NCBI RefSeq assembly: GCF_001544875.2
Contig: NZ_FCOA02000016.1
Location: 1 to 64,000, forward strand
Origin: Caballeronia hypogeia
GTDB taxonomy: Bacteria; Pseudomonadota; Gammaproteobacteria; Burkholderiales; Burkholderiaceae
DNA: 64,000 bases
Reading direction: 5' to 3'
This document shows, one piece after another, positions 8,650 through 16,972 of the stretch (its first letter is position 1; the number at the start of each line of letters is the position of its first letter). The notes below the pieces were generated by a model. That model saw only the letters and a list, made by a program, of their open reading frames with translations, was not told where the DNA came from and did no database searches. Position numbers and translations under genes: made by a program.

Positions 8650-9980
8650 GCGCGCTGCCGCATTCCTTCGACGACGCGAGTCCCGGCGAGCCATTCGGCA
8701 TCGGCCGCTTCATCGACCTGTTGCATCGCACGATCGGGCTCGATGCCGAGTCGATCGGCACGAATGCCGTGTCGCGCGCGGTGCGCGAGCGTTACAACCT
8801 GTGGCGCGAACGGCACGGCGGCACGCTCGACGATTACCACCGCGACCTCACGCAGGACCCGGCGCGCATGCAGGAGCTGATCGAAGCGGTAGTCGTGCCG
8901 GAAACCTGGTTTTTCCGCGATCCCGAAGCGTTCGGCGCACTCGCGCGGCTTGCGCGGGTGCGTCTGCACGAGCGGCCCGGAAAGCCCGTGCGCGTGCTGA
9001 GCGCGCCTTGCTCGACGGGCGAGGAAGCGTATTCCATCGCGATGTCGCTGATCGAGGCGGGCATCGCGCCCGAGCGCTTCACGATCGACGCGATCGACGT
9101 GAGCGAACGCGCGCTCTCGATAGCGCGGCGCGCGCACTACGGCCGCAACGCGTTTCGCGGGCGCTCGCTCGGCTATCGCGAGCGTCATTTCCGCGTAGCC
9201 GATGGCGGCTGGCAGCTCGATCCGGCGATCGCGCAGAGCGTGCGCTTCTCGCAGGCGAATCTGCTGCACCTCGACGCCCACGCATTCGAACGCTTCGATT
9301 TCGTCCTGTGCCGCAACGTGCTGATCTACTTCGATCGCGAAACGCAATGCGCGGTGTTGCGCGCGCTCGACGGATTGCTCGCGGAAGGCGGCACGCTGTT
9401 CGTGGGTCCGGCGGAGACCGGTCTTCTGATGCGCGAAGGCCTGTGTTCAGCGAACATTCCGCTCGCGTTCGCGTTTCATCGGCCGGAACGCGAGAGCGCG
9501 AATGTGTTCAGCGGCGCATGGCCGGGCGCGCCGGTCGTCACGCCTTCGCTGCCGGCGATGCCAGCGCTGAAGAGCGCGTTCGTGTTGCCGGCCTGGGCCA
9601 GCGCGCCGCTCGTTCGCACCGCGCCCGTCGCGGCGAAGCCGATTGAAACGATGCCCGCGAAACATGAGCAGACCGGCACGCTCGAACAAGCGCGCGAACT
9701 CGCCGACGCCGGCCAGCTAGACGCCGCCGCGAATGCCGCGCGCGCGTTTCTGAACGCGCATCCATCGAACGCGGATGCTTACTATCTGCTGGGCGTGATC
9801 GCCGATGCGCGCGGCGAGAAACAGGAATCGCGCGCCCACTACCGGCGCGCGCTCTATCTCGATCCCGCGCATCGCGAGGCGCTTGCGCATCTCGCCGCGT
9901 GCCTCACGCTCGACGGCGACGAAGGCGCCGCGCGCCTGCTGCTCGCGCGCGCCGGCCGCGCCACCGGGAGCACGCGATGA
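8646..9980 (+). CDS. wspC: CheR-type chemoreceptor methyltransferase with TPR tail
   Basis: 444 residues. The N-terminal half is a CheR methyltransferase: VVPETWFFRD at about 83, the SAM site SAPCSTGEEAYS at about 119, and FVLCRNVLIYF at about 219. A Pro/Ala-rich linker (280-345) leads to a C-terminal TPR segment (about 350-440; DAYYLLGVIADARGEKQE). WspC methylates glutamates of WspA and sets receptor sensitivity. It overlaps wspB and wspD by four bases on each side. The start at 8646 is chosen because of the overlap and homology; upstream in-frame residues are shadow. Confidence 0.9.
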   Translation: MSALPHSFDDASPGEPFGIGRFIDLLHRTIGLDAESIGTNAVSRAVRERYNLWRERHGGTLDDYHRDLTQDPARMQELIEAVVVPETWFFRDPEAFGALARLARVRLHERPGKPVRVLSAPCSTGEEAYSIAMSLIEAGIAPERFTIDAIDVSERALSIARRAHYGRNAFRGRSLGYRERHFRVADGGWQLDPAIAQSVRFSQANLLHLDAHAFERFDFVLCRNVLIYFDRETQCAVLRALDGLLAEGGTLFVGPAETGLLMREGLCSANIPLAFAFHRPERESANVFSGAWPGAPVVTPSLPAMPALKSAFVLPAWASAPLVRTAPVAAKPIETMPAKHEQTGTLEQARELADAGQLDAAANAARAFLNAHPSNADAYYLLGVIADARGEKQESRAHYRRALYLDPAHREALAHLAACLTLDGDEGAARLLLARAGRATGSTR

Positions 9981-10768
9981 ACGCCCGCACGCCCGCCACA
10001 CTCGACGCCTTGCGCGAGACCGTTATCGACGATTGCTGGAATCGCATCGGCATGCGCGGCGATGCCTCGTGCCCGAAGCTCGAACGCCACGTGCATTGCC
10101 GCAATTGCCCGGTGCACGATCAGGCGGCCTCGCGCGTGCTCGACCGCGTGGAAGCGCGCACGTCGATCGAGCAGACGGGCGCGGCATTGGCCGGCGTCGC
10201 TCGCGGAGACGCTGAAACCGACACGCCCTCGTGCCTCGTGTTCCGCGTCGGCGGCGAATGGCTCGGGCTGCCGACCGCGGTCTGCACGCAGGTCGCGCAA
10301 CTGCGTCCGGTGCATTCGCTGCCGCATCGGCGTAATCGCGCGGTGCTGGGCGTCGTGAACGTGCGCGGCCGTTTGCTCGTGTGCGCCTCGCTTGCGCGAT
10401 TGTTCGGCATCGAGGACGGTGGCGCGAAAGCCGCATCGAACAGTCCGGGCAGTCCGGGCAGTCCGGGCAGTCCGAGCAGTCAGGCCATCGACGCGCGTGA
10501 GCTCAGTCGCCTGCTGGTGATTCAAAGCACGCAAGGGCAAGGCCGCGATCATCCGGGCAACGGCGACCACGAAGGCCCGATCGCATTTCCCGTCGATGCC
10601 GTGGACGGCGTGCATCGCTTCTCGCGCGCGCAACTGCAGCCCGTGCCCGCGACGCTCGCGCAACGTCTGTCGTCGCATGCGCATGCGGTCGCCGCGTTCA
10701 AGGACGCGACCGTCGGCCTCCTCGACGCCGAGCGTCTCATCGACAGCCTGAACCGGAGCCTCACATGA
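9977..10768 (+). CDS. wspD: CheW-like coupling protein with N-terminal extension
   Basis: 263 residues. An N-terminal region of about 75 residues (with CPKLERHVHCRNCPVH, a possible metal or structural Cys/His pair set) precedes a CheW domain (CLVFRVGGEWLGLPTAV, RAVLGVVNVRGRLLVC). The CheW domain is interrupted near residue 155 by a Ser-Pro-Gly repeat encoded by 9-base DNA repeats. WspD is the second scaffold that links WspA to WspE. It overlaps wspC and wspE by four bases each. Confidence 0.88.
   Translation: MNARTPATLDALRETVIDDCWNRIGMRGDASCPKLERHVHCRNCPVHDQAASRVLDRVEARTSIEQTGAALAGVARGDAETDTPSCLVFRVGGEWLGLPTAVCTQVAQLRPVHSLPHRRNRAVLGVVNVRGRLLVCASLARLFGIEDGGAKAASNSPGSPGSPGSPSSQAIDARELSRLLVIQSTQGQGRDHPGNGDHEGPIAFPVDAVDGVHRFSRAQLQPVPATLAQRLSSHAHAVAAFKDATVGLLDAERLIDSLNRSLT
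10442..10486 (+). repeat. Five-copy 9-base tandem repeat inside wspD
   Basis: AGTCCGGGC occurs three times in tandem (10442-10468), followed by a copy with one change (AGTCCGAGC) and a more divergent copy (AGTCAGGCC). It encodes SPGSPGSPGSPSS, a flexible loop between CheW strands. Nine-base units keep the frame, so copy number can drift without destroying the protein. Confidence 0.85.
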
Positions 10769-13062
10769 CGAGCATCGATCCGGGACGGCTTTCGCTCCTC
10801 GAACTGTTTCAGGAAGAAGCGCGCGCTCAGGCGCAGATTCTGTCCGATGGCCTGATCGCGCTCGAACGCGCGCCGCGCGATCCGGTCACGCTGGAAGCGA
10901 GCATGCGCGCCGCGCATTCCCTGAAGGGCGCCGCGCGCGTGGTCGGCGTTCCGGTGGGCGTGACGCTCGCGCATGTAATGGAGGATTGCTTCGTCGCGGC
11001 GCAGGAGGGGCGCGTCGTGCTCGATGCCGGTCATATCGACATGCTGTTGCGTGGCGTCGATCTGATCGTGCAGATTGGCGAGGCGCGCGATATCGACGCG
11101 CAAACCACGCTCGAACGCGAAGTCGACGCCTTCGTCGATGCGCTCAATGGGCGTGTCGAAGGCAGGGAAGCGCCGCCGGCTGCGCCCACGCCCACGGCGT
11201 CGCCCGACGATGCGTTCGATCTCTCGCGGGAACTCACGCTGGCGGAGCCGCTCGTCGAAGAGCCGGTCGCGGTGGAACCCGCGCCCGCGCCGTCGCGCAC
11301 GAACGACGCCCGCATGCTGCGCGTGCGCGCCGACACGCTCGACCGCCTGCTGAGCCATTCGGGCGAATCGCTGGTGGAATCGCGCTGGCTGAAGCCGTTC
11401 TCGCAATCGATGTTGCGCGTGAAGCGCATTCAGCACGACGCGAGCCGCGCGCTCGAACGCCTGGGCGAAACGCTGACCGAGGCGAACGCCGCGCCGCTCG
11501 ATGCGCGCGCACACGCCGCGCTCGATGAGGTGCGCCGCCTGACGGCGGAAGCGCATCGTCAGTTGAGCGAGCGTCTCGCGGAACTGGAGAACTACGACCG
11601 CCGCTCGACGCATCTCGCGCAGCAGATCTACGACGAGGCGCTCGCATGCCGCATGCGACCCTTCGTCGACGCGACCGGCGGCTTCGCGCGCATGGTGCGT
11701 GATGTCGCGCGCGCGCTCGGCAAGGACGTGCGCCTTTCGATCGCGGGCGAGACGACCCAGGTGGACCGCGACATACTCGATATGCTCGATGCGCCGCTCG
11801 GTCATCTGTTGCGCAACGCGGTGGATCACGGCATCGAAGATGCGTCGCTGCGCCGCGCGCTGGGCAAGCCGGACACCGGCACGATCACGCTGGAAGCGCG
11901 CCATAGCGCGGGCTCCCTGTTCATCAGCGTGTCCGACGACGGCGCGGGCGTCGATCTCGGTGCGCTGCGCCGCGCGGTCGTGCGCAAGAATCTCGCGAGC
12001 GAGGAAACCGCGGCGCGCCTGACGGAAAGCGAGCTGCTCGAATTCCTCTTCCTGCCCGGCTTCTCGATGCGCGACGCCGTCACCGATGTCTCGGGCCGCG
12101 GCGTCGGTCTCGACGCGGTGCAGGATGTCGTGCGGCAGGTGCGCGGCAGCGTGCGCGTGACGCAGGAAGCGCACGCGGGCACGCGCTTCACCTTGCAGTT
12201 GCCGCTCACGCTTTCGGTGATCCGCAGCCTGATCGTCGAGGTGGCGGGCGAGCCTTATGGCTTGCCGCTCGCGCATGTCGTGCGCACGCTGGTGCTGCCC
12301 GCGAGCGCTATCGACACGCTCGAGGGCCAGCAGCATTTTTCCTTCGACGGCAAGCGCGTCGGGCTCGTCACCGCGCATCAGATATTGCAGAGTTCCGCGT
12401 TCGAACCGCTCAACGATACGCTCAACGTCGTCGTGATCGGGCAGGGCGCGGCGAGCTACGGCATCGTCGTGGACCGCTTCATGGGCGAGCGCATGCTCGT
12501 CGTGCAGCCGCTCGACAAGCGGCTCGGCAAGGTCCGCAACATCGCGGCGGGTGCGCTGATGGAAAACGGCGATCCGCTCCTGATCGCCGATCTCGACGAC
12601 TGGCTGCGCTCGGTGGAGAAGCTCGTCGGCAGCGGCGAACTCGGGCGCGTGGGCGCGAGCGCCGCGCGCGCAAGCGTGGCGAGCGCGAAGCGCGTTCTGG
12701 TGGTCGACGATTCGCTCACGGTGCGCGAGCTCGAACGCAAGCTGCTCGCGTCGCGCGGCTACGACGTTTCGGTCGCGGTCGATGGAATGGACGGCTGGAA
12801 CGCGGTGCGCAGCGCGGACTTCGATCTCGTCATCACGGACATCGACATGCCGCGTCTCGATGGCATCGAGCTGGTCACGCTCATCAAGCGCGATGCGCAA
12901 CTCTCGAATCTGCCGGTGATGATCGTGTCGTACAAGGATCGCGCGGAAGACCGTCAGCGCGGTCTCGATGCGGGCGCGGACTATTACCTCGCGAAAGGCA
13001 GCTTCCACGATCAGGCGCTGCTCGATGCGGTGCGCGATCTCATCGGCGAGGCCAAGTCATGA
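10765..13062 (+). CDS. wspE: Hybrid CheA-type histidine kinase with receiver domain
   Basis: 765 residues. The N-terminal HPt domain carries the phosphorylated histidine in AAHSLKGAAR (His51). Then come dimerisation, the HATPase (LLRNAVDHGIED and the glycine loop GRGVGLDAVQD), a CheW-like regulatory domain (about 485-620) and a C-terminal receiver (VLVVDDSLTVRE, phospho-Asp in TDIDMP). WspE phosphorylates WspR and the methylesterase WspF. There are four-base overlaps with both neighbours. Domain order and length match WspE of Pseudomonas. Confidence 0.93.
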   Translation: MTSIDPGRLSLLELFQEEARAQAQILSDGLIALERAPRDPVTLEASMRAAHSLKGAARVVGVPVGVTLAHVMEDCFVAAQEGRVVLDAGHIDMLLRGVDLIVQIGEARDIDAQTTLEREVDAFVDALNGRVEGREAPPAAPTPTASPDDAFDLSRELTLAEPLVEEPVAVEPAPAPSRTNDARMLRVRADTLDRLLSHSGESLVESRWLKPFSQSMLRVKRIQHDASRALERLGETLTEANAAPLDARAHAALDEVRRLTAEAHRQLSERLAELENYDRRSTHLAQQIYDEALACRMRPFVDATGGFARMVRDVARALGKDVRLSIAGETTQVDRDILDMLDAPLGHLLRNAVDHGIEDASLRRALGKPDTGTITLEARHSAGSLFISVSDDGAGVDLGALRRAVVRKNLASEETAARLTESELLEFLFLPGFSMRDAVTDVSGRGVGLDAVQDVVRQVRGSVRVTQEAHAGTRFTLQLPLTLSVIRSLIVEVAGEPYGLPLAHVVRTLVLPASAIDTLEGQQHFSFDGKRVGLVTAHQILQSSAFEPLNDTLNVVVIGQGAASYGIVVDRFMGERMLVVQPLDKRLGKVRNIAAGALMENGDPLLIADLDDWLRSVEKLVGSGELGRVGASAARASVASAKRVLVVDDSLTVRELERKLLASRGYDVSVAVDGMDGWNAVRSADFDLVITDIDMPRLDGIELVTLIKRDAQLSNLPVMIVSYKDRAEDRQRGLDAGADYYLAKGSFHDQALLDAVRDLIGEAKS

Positions 13063-14054
13063 AGATCGGCATCGTCAACGATGTGCCGCTCGCGGTCGAA
13101 GCGCTGCGGCGCGCGCTCGCGGCGCGGCCCGACTTCGAGATCGCCTGGGTGGCGCATGACGGCCAGCAGGCGATCGACTATTGCGCCGCGCACACGCCCG
13201 ATGTCGTGCTGATGGATCTCGTCATGCCGAACGTCGACGGCGTGCAGGCGTCGCGGACCATCATGGCGCGCTCGCCGTGCGCGATTCTCGTCGTGACCGT
13301 GGATATCGGCGCGAACGCGTGGCGCGTGTACGAGGCGATGGGCGCGGGCGCGCTCGATGCCGTCGACACGCCCGCGCTCGCCGGCGCCGATGCGCGTCGC
13401 GGCGCGGCGGCGCTGATCGCGAAAATCGATCAGATCGGGGCGCGGCTCGCTTCTTCGAGCGTGACGGCAAGCGTCGCGGGCACATTCAAAAGCAGCGCGC
13501 GTCTGGTCGCGATCGGCGCGTCGGCGGGCGGACCGGCCGCGCTCGCGGCGCTGCTCGGCGCGTTGCCACGCGACTTCGCCGCGGCGACGGTCATCGTGCA
13601 GCACGTGGACCGCGCGTTCGCCGAAGGCATGGCGCAATGGCTGCATGCGCAATCTGCGCTTCCCGTGCGCGTGGCGCGCGAAGGCGACAAACCGGCGCCG
13701 GGCGAAGTGCTGCTCGCCGCGACCAACGATCACCTGCATTTCGTCGATGCCGCGCGCCTGGGCTACACCGCGCATCCCGAGCAACTGCCTTACCGGCCAT
13801 CCGTCGATGTGTTCTTTCAGAGCGTGACCGAACACTGGACGGGGCGTGCGGTCGGCGTGCTGCTGACGGGCATGGGCCGCGACGGCGCCATCGGCCTGAA
13901 GGCGATGCGCGCGAAGGGCTATCACACGATCGCGCAGGACGAAGCGACGAGCGCGGTCTACGGCATGCCGAAGGCCGCGGCCGCGCTCAATGCTGCCGTG
14001 TCGATCCTGCCGCTGCCGCGCATCGCGGACGCGATCGTGAACGCCTTCGACTGA
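13059..14054 (+). CDS. wspF: CheB-type receptor methylesterase
   Basis: 331 residues. A receiver domain (1-120; phospho-acceptor Asp53 in LMDLVMPNVDG) is joined to a CheB esterase domain with the serine in GASAGGPAAL, the histidine in VQHVD and the aspartate in LLTGMGRDGA, forming the expected triad. It removes methyl groups from WspA and resets the pathway; loss of WspF in Pseudomonas locks c-di-GMP production on. It overlaps wspE by four bases; wspR starts 51 bases later. Confidence 0.92.
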   Translation: MKIGIVNDVPLAVEALRRALAARPDFEIAWVAHDGQQAIDYCAAHTPDVVLMDLVMPNVDGVQASRTIMARSPCAILVVTVDIGANAWRVYEAMGAGALDAVDTPALAGADARRGAAALIAKIDQIGARLASSSVTASVAGTFKSSARLVAIGASAGGPAALAALLGALPRDFAAATVIVQHVDRAFAEGMAQWLHAQSALPVRVAREGDKPAPGEVLLAATNDHLHFVDAARLGYTAHPEQLPYRPSVDVFFQSVTEHWTGRAVGVLLTGMGRDGAIGLKAMRAKGYHTIAQDEATSAVYGMPKAAAALNAAVSILPLPRIADAIVNAFD

Positions 14055-14105
14055 TATCGCAACAAAAAGAACCAGCCAACAAGTACTCAATAAAAGGATA
14101 CGTCC

Positions 14106-15224
14106 ATGAAACTTCCTCATCCCGATCCGCTGGCCGAGCGCGCGAAACGGGCCGCGGCGGCAGCGGCGGCGAGCATCGAGCGCGCGGGCTCGCGGGCGAT
14201 GGCGGACGAGCGCGCCGTGTCCGACTTGCTCGCGGCGGCTCTGAACGCGCCGCCCGCCGCCGAGTTGCCGGTGATGGTGCTGCTCGTGGACGACCAGGCG
14301 ATCATCGCCGAGGCGCTGCGCCGCGCGCTCGCCGAGGAAGCGAACGTCGATCTGCATTACTGTGCCAATCCGGAAGACGCATTGCGCTGCGCGCAGGAAA
14401 CGCGGCCCACCGTGATCTTGCAGGACCTCGTGATGCCCGGCGTCGACGGTCTGACGCTCGTGCGCCAGTACCGCGAGCATGCGGCCACGCGCGACATTCC
14501 GATCATCGTGCTCTCGACCAAGGAAGAGCCGCGCATCAAGAGCGCGGCTTTCGCGGCGGGCGCGAACGATTACCTCGTGAAGCTGCCGGACACGATCGAG
14601 CTGGTCGCGCGCGTGCGCTATCACTCGCGTTCGTATCAGAACCTGTTGCAGCGCGACGAGGCGTATCGCGCGCTGCGTCAGTCGCAGCAGAAACTGCTCG
14701 AAACGAACCTCGAACTGCAGCGCATGACGCATTCTGACGGACTCACGGGACTCTCGAACCGCCGCCGTCTCGACGATTATCTGAACGCCGAATGGCGGCG
14801 CGCGGTGCGCGATCGCGCGGCCATCGGCTTCCTGATGATCGATGTCGACAACTTCAAGTCGTACAACGATACGTATGGCCACGTCGCCGGCGACGACGTG
14901 CTGAAGCTGGTCGCGCATACCATCGAGTCGAGCCTCGGCAGTCCCACCGATCTCGCCGCGCGTTTCGGCGGCGAAGAGTTCGCCGTGGTGCTGCTGTCGT
15001 CGTCGGCGCCGGGGCTGCGTTTGCTGGGCGAGAAGATCCGCATCGCGGTGGAGGCGCTGAACGTGCCGCATACGGGCGCCCCGAGCGGGCGCGTGACGAT
15101 CAGCATCGGCGGCGCGACGCAGGTTGCGATGCACGAGGAGGCGTCGAAGCAGCTCGTGGAAGCGGCGGATCTCGCGCTTTATCGGGCGAAGCGGGACGGA
15201 AAGAATCGCGTGATTATCACGTGA
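14106..15224 (+). CDS. wspR: Response regulator diguanylate cyclase
   Basis: 372 residues. After an alanine-rich N-terminal tail of about 55 residues comes a receiver domain (phospho-acceptor Asp107 in ILQDLVMPGVDG). A short helical stalk (180-206) and a GGDEF domain follow, with the active motif RFGGEEF at 286-292. It makes c-di-GMP when phosphorylated by WspE. The inhibitory I-site RxxD should lie five residues before GGEEF; here that position reads SPTD (279-282), so the arginine is missing. The aspartate is kept. The gene ends at a strong terminator. Confidence 0.92.
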   Translation: MKLPHPDPLAERAKRAAAAAAASIERAGSRAMADERAVSDLLAAALNAPPAAELPVMVLLVDDQAIIAEALRRALAEEANVDLHYCANPEDALRCAQETRPTVILQDLVMPGVDGLTLVRQYREHAATRDIPIIVLSTKEEPRIKSAAFAAGANDYLVKLPDTIELVARVRYHSRSYQNLLQRDEAYRALRQSQQKLLETNLELQRMTHSDGLTGLSNRRRLDDYLNAEWRRAVRDRAAIGFLMIDVDNFKSYNDTYGHVAGDDVLKLVAHTIESSLGSPTDLAARFGGEEFAVVLLSSSAPGLRLLGEKIRIAVEALNVPHTGAPSGRVTISIGGATQVAMHEEASKQLVEAADLALYRAKRDGKNRVIIT

Positions 15225-15248
15225 TGCGTTGCATTATTCGACGCATGC

Positions 15249-15288
15249 GAAAAACGCGCGGCCTTCGACGAAGCCCGCGCGTTTTTTT
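15249..15288 (+). terminator. Bidirectional terminator between wspR and the DUF1328 gene
   Basis: A GC-rich hairpin built on ACGCGCGG / CCGCGCGT is flanked by A4-5 on the left and T7 on the right. It lies 25 bases after wspR and 24 bases after the end of the converging DUF1328 gene, so it can serve both strands. Confidence 0.85.
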
Positions 15289-15311
15289 CAATGCTCGCTG
15301 CATGAAAAGCG

Positions 15312-15473
15312 TCATCGCCTGAACACGCCCAGCAACAAGGTCGCGAGAAAGATCACGATGAAGATGAAGAACAGGATCTTGGCGATTTCCGCCGCGCCCG
15401 TTGCAATCCCCCCGAAGCCGAACACGGCCGCGATGATCGCGATGATGAAGAAGATGACAGCGTAACGGAGCAT
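15312..15473 (-). CDS. DUF1328 (YtjA-like) small membrane protein
   Basis: 53 residues, almost wholly hydrophobic, with two membrane helices (RYAVIFFIIAIIAAVFGFGG and ILFFIFIVIFLATLLLGVF). This is the pattern of the YtjA/DUF1328 family of small inner-membrane proteins, often linked to stress. The start at 15473 follows a strong ribosome binding site (GGGAGGG, seven bases before the ATG). A longer reading of the frame to 15605 has no support. The gene is a single unit converging on wspR. Confidence 0.87.
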   Translation of the reverse strand: MLRYAVIFFIIAIIAAVFGFGGIATGAAEIAKILFFIFIVIFLATLLLGVFRR

Positions 15474-15750
15474 GTAGCCCTCCCACGTGGACCGGTTGAT
15501 CGAATGATTCGCATGCGGACTGTGCGGACTATGAAACGCCGCCGCTTCGCTCATCGGGTTTGCGCCGCGTATGCCGACACGTCTGGCCAGCGCGTCGCGC
15601 AGCACGCAAGCTCAAAGCAACGGCTGTGCCCGGAAACGCATGCGCCCTGTTCAGAATGCAAGAACCGGGATGCGAAAACGCCGCAAACCCGAAGGCATTG
15701 CGGCGTCGCGGATCGCGCCTGCATCAGCGCGATGGGCCCGGCTGTCGAGG

Positions 15751-15921
15751 CTAACGGCCTAGTGTGCGATCGGAGTCGGAATCATCGTCGATGTCATCTT
15801 CGTCATCGACGTTGTTTAGCGCATCCGGCAGGTTGTTTTGCAGCTCATCGCGTTCGATCTGATCGGCTAGGTCGAGGGATTTGCGCGTGGCGGGACCGGA
15901 CGGGCGATTGGCTCCAGACAT
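15751..15921 (-). CDS. Small acidic protein of unknown function
   Basis: 56 residues, found by reading the minus strand. It starts at 15921 after a good ribosome binding site (AGGAG, 15928-15932 on the minus strand) and stops at 15753-15751. The N-terminal part is basic and polar; the C-terminal third is very acidic (DDEDDIDDDSDSD). No membrane segment, cysteine or known domain is seen. Small acidic proteins of this style are common in Burkholderia. Coding is inferred from the ribosome binding site and the strong composition bias; function is unknown. Confidence 0.55.
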   Translation of the reverse strand: MSGANRPSGPATRKSLDLADQIERDELQNNLPDALNNVDDEDDIDDDSDSDRTLGR

Positions 15922-16218
15922 GGCGTACTCCTTGAACAGATTTCAAAGCCGCACCGAGAATTCGGCGCGAACCAACGGACTAGCAAGGCTTGTACGCGCC
16001 GGGCAATGTCGCCGCCTTAAAGGATCGCTTAAGGATCAGGCGAAGCCTCCGGGCGGGCGTGACCAGCAGACATGAGCTACGAGTGAGAAGCGCCGCCCCA
16101 ATCTTGCAAGCGGGACGGCAGATTTTGCGTGCCGGCGCGTAAGGACCAGTATGCACCGGTCCAGACGCGCGGCAAAGGGGTTGCATGCGGTTCGTCGACG
16201 CATCCGCCGAGCGCGACT

Positions 16219-16833
16219 TCACGCGAAAAAATGGGCGACGATCGGATACAGCGAGAGCACCAGCAGCACCGCCATCGTGATGTTGAACAGACGCAGCCAG
16301 CGCGGATTCGCGAGGAAGCGCCGCAGCGACATGCCGAACGCCGCCCACATCGTGATGCACGGCAAGCCGATCACCACGAGCACGAGCGCCATCAGCGCCG
16401 CGTTCAGCGAAAGGCTCGCGTGCAGATGGATGGTGGTCGCGGCGGTGAGCACCATCATCCACGCTTTGGGATTGATCCACTGGAACGCGATGGCTTCGTG
16501 AAAGCGCATCGGACGGCCCTGGCCGTCGCGCATCTGCACCGACGAAGACGTGCCGATCTTCCACGCCAGATACAGCAGATAGGCAACGCTCGCCGCCTCC
16601 AGCACGGTATAAAGCCACGGCAGGCGCTCGAATGCCTGCGCGAGCCCGAGACCCACCGCGAGCATCAGGATCGCCATGCCGGCGCTGATTCCGAGCACGT
16701 GCGGCACTGTGCGCTTCAGGCCGAAGTTGACGCCCGAGGCGAGCAGCATCGTGTTGTTGGGACCGGGCGTGATGGTCGTCACCAGCGCGAACAGCGCGGC
16801 GGCGGGCAGGGCGTTCAGGAGTTCGTTGGGCAT
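16219..16833 (-). CDS. LysE/RhtB-family exporter
   Basis: 204 residues and about six membrane helices. The family signature TPGPNNTMLLASGVNFG at about residue 22 is clear. LysE/RhtB proteins export amino acids or their derivatives from the cytoplasm. The start at 16833 is chosen because translation upstream loses hydrophobic character and homology. Upstream is a set of GTAC-type repeats that probably bind a regulator. The nearest gene on this strand (aldo/keto reductase) lies 140 bases upstream, with the repeats between, so lysE is likely its own unit. The exported compound is unknown. Confidence 0.87.
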   Translation of the reverse strand: MPNELLNALPAAALFALVTTITPGPNNTMLLASGVNFGLKRTVPHVLGISAGMAILMLAVGLGLAQAFERLPWLYTVLEAASVAYLLYLAWKIGTSSSVQMRDGQGRPMRFHEAIAFQWINPKAWMMVLTAATTIHLHASLSLNAALMALVLVVIGLPCITMWAAFGMSLRRFLANPRWLRLFNITMAVLLVLSLYPIVAHFFA

Positions 16834-16883
16834 GGCGCGCTTCGTTAGAGGAATGACTCGATGAGCGCCAAGTGTACGGAAGC

Positions 16884-16928
16884 TTTCCGGTACAGTACCG
16901 GTACAAATTGACAGAGGGTTTCCGGTAC
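16884..16928 (-). promoter_or_regulatory. Repeated GTACCGG-type operator upstream of the LysE exporter
   Basis: TTTCCGGTAC occurs at 16884-16893 and again at 16919-16928, and a perfect palindrome GTACCGGTAC lies between them at 16895-16904. All are 50-95 bases upstream of the exporter start. Clustered GTAC-core repeats of this kind are typical of MocR/GntR-like regulator sites. No such regulator gene is adjacent. Confidence 0.5.
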
Positions 16929-16972
16929 GGTGTCCGGCGCGGCGACGGGCGCCGCCGCGTCTTTCGATGAAA

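Noticed and set aside
10442..10486. CRISPR-like short repeats
   Set aside because: The units are 9 bases without spacers and lie inside a coding gene; they encode a Ser-Pro-Gly loop.
10549..15134. Long minus-strand open frames opposite wspE, wspF and wspR
   Set aside because: They mirror well-identified genes of the Wsp operon, have no ribosome binding sites and no homology.
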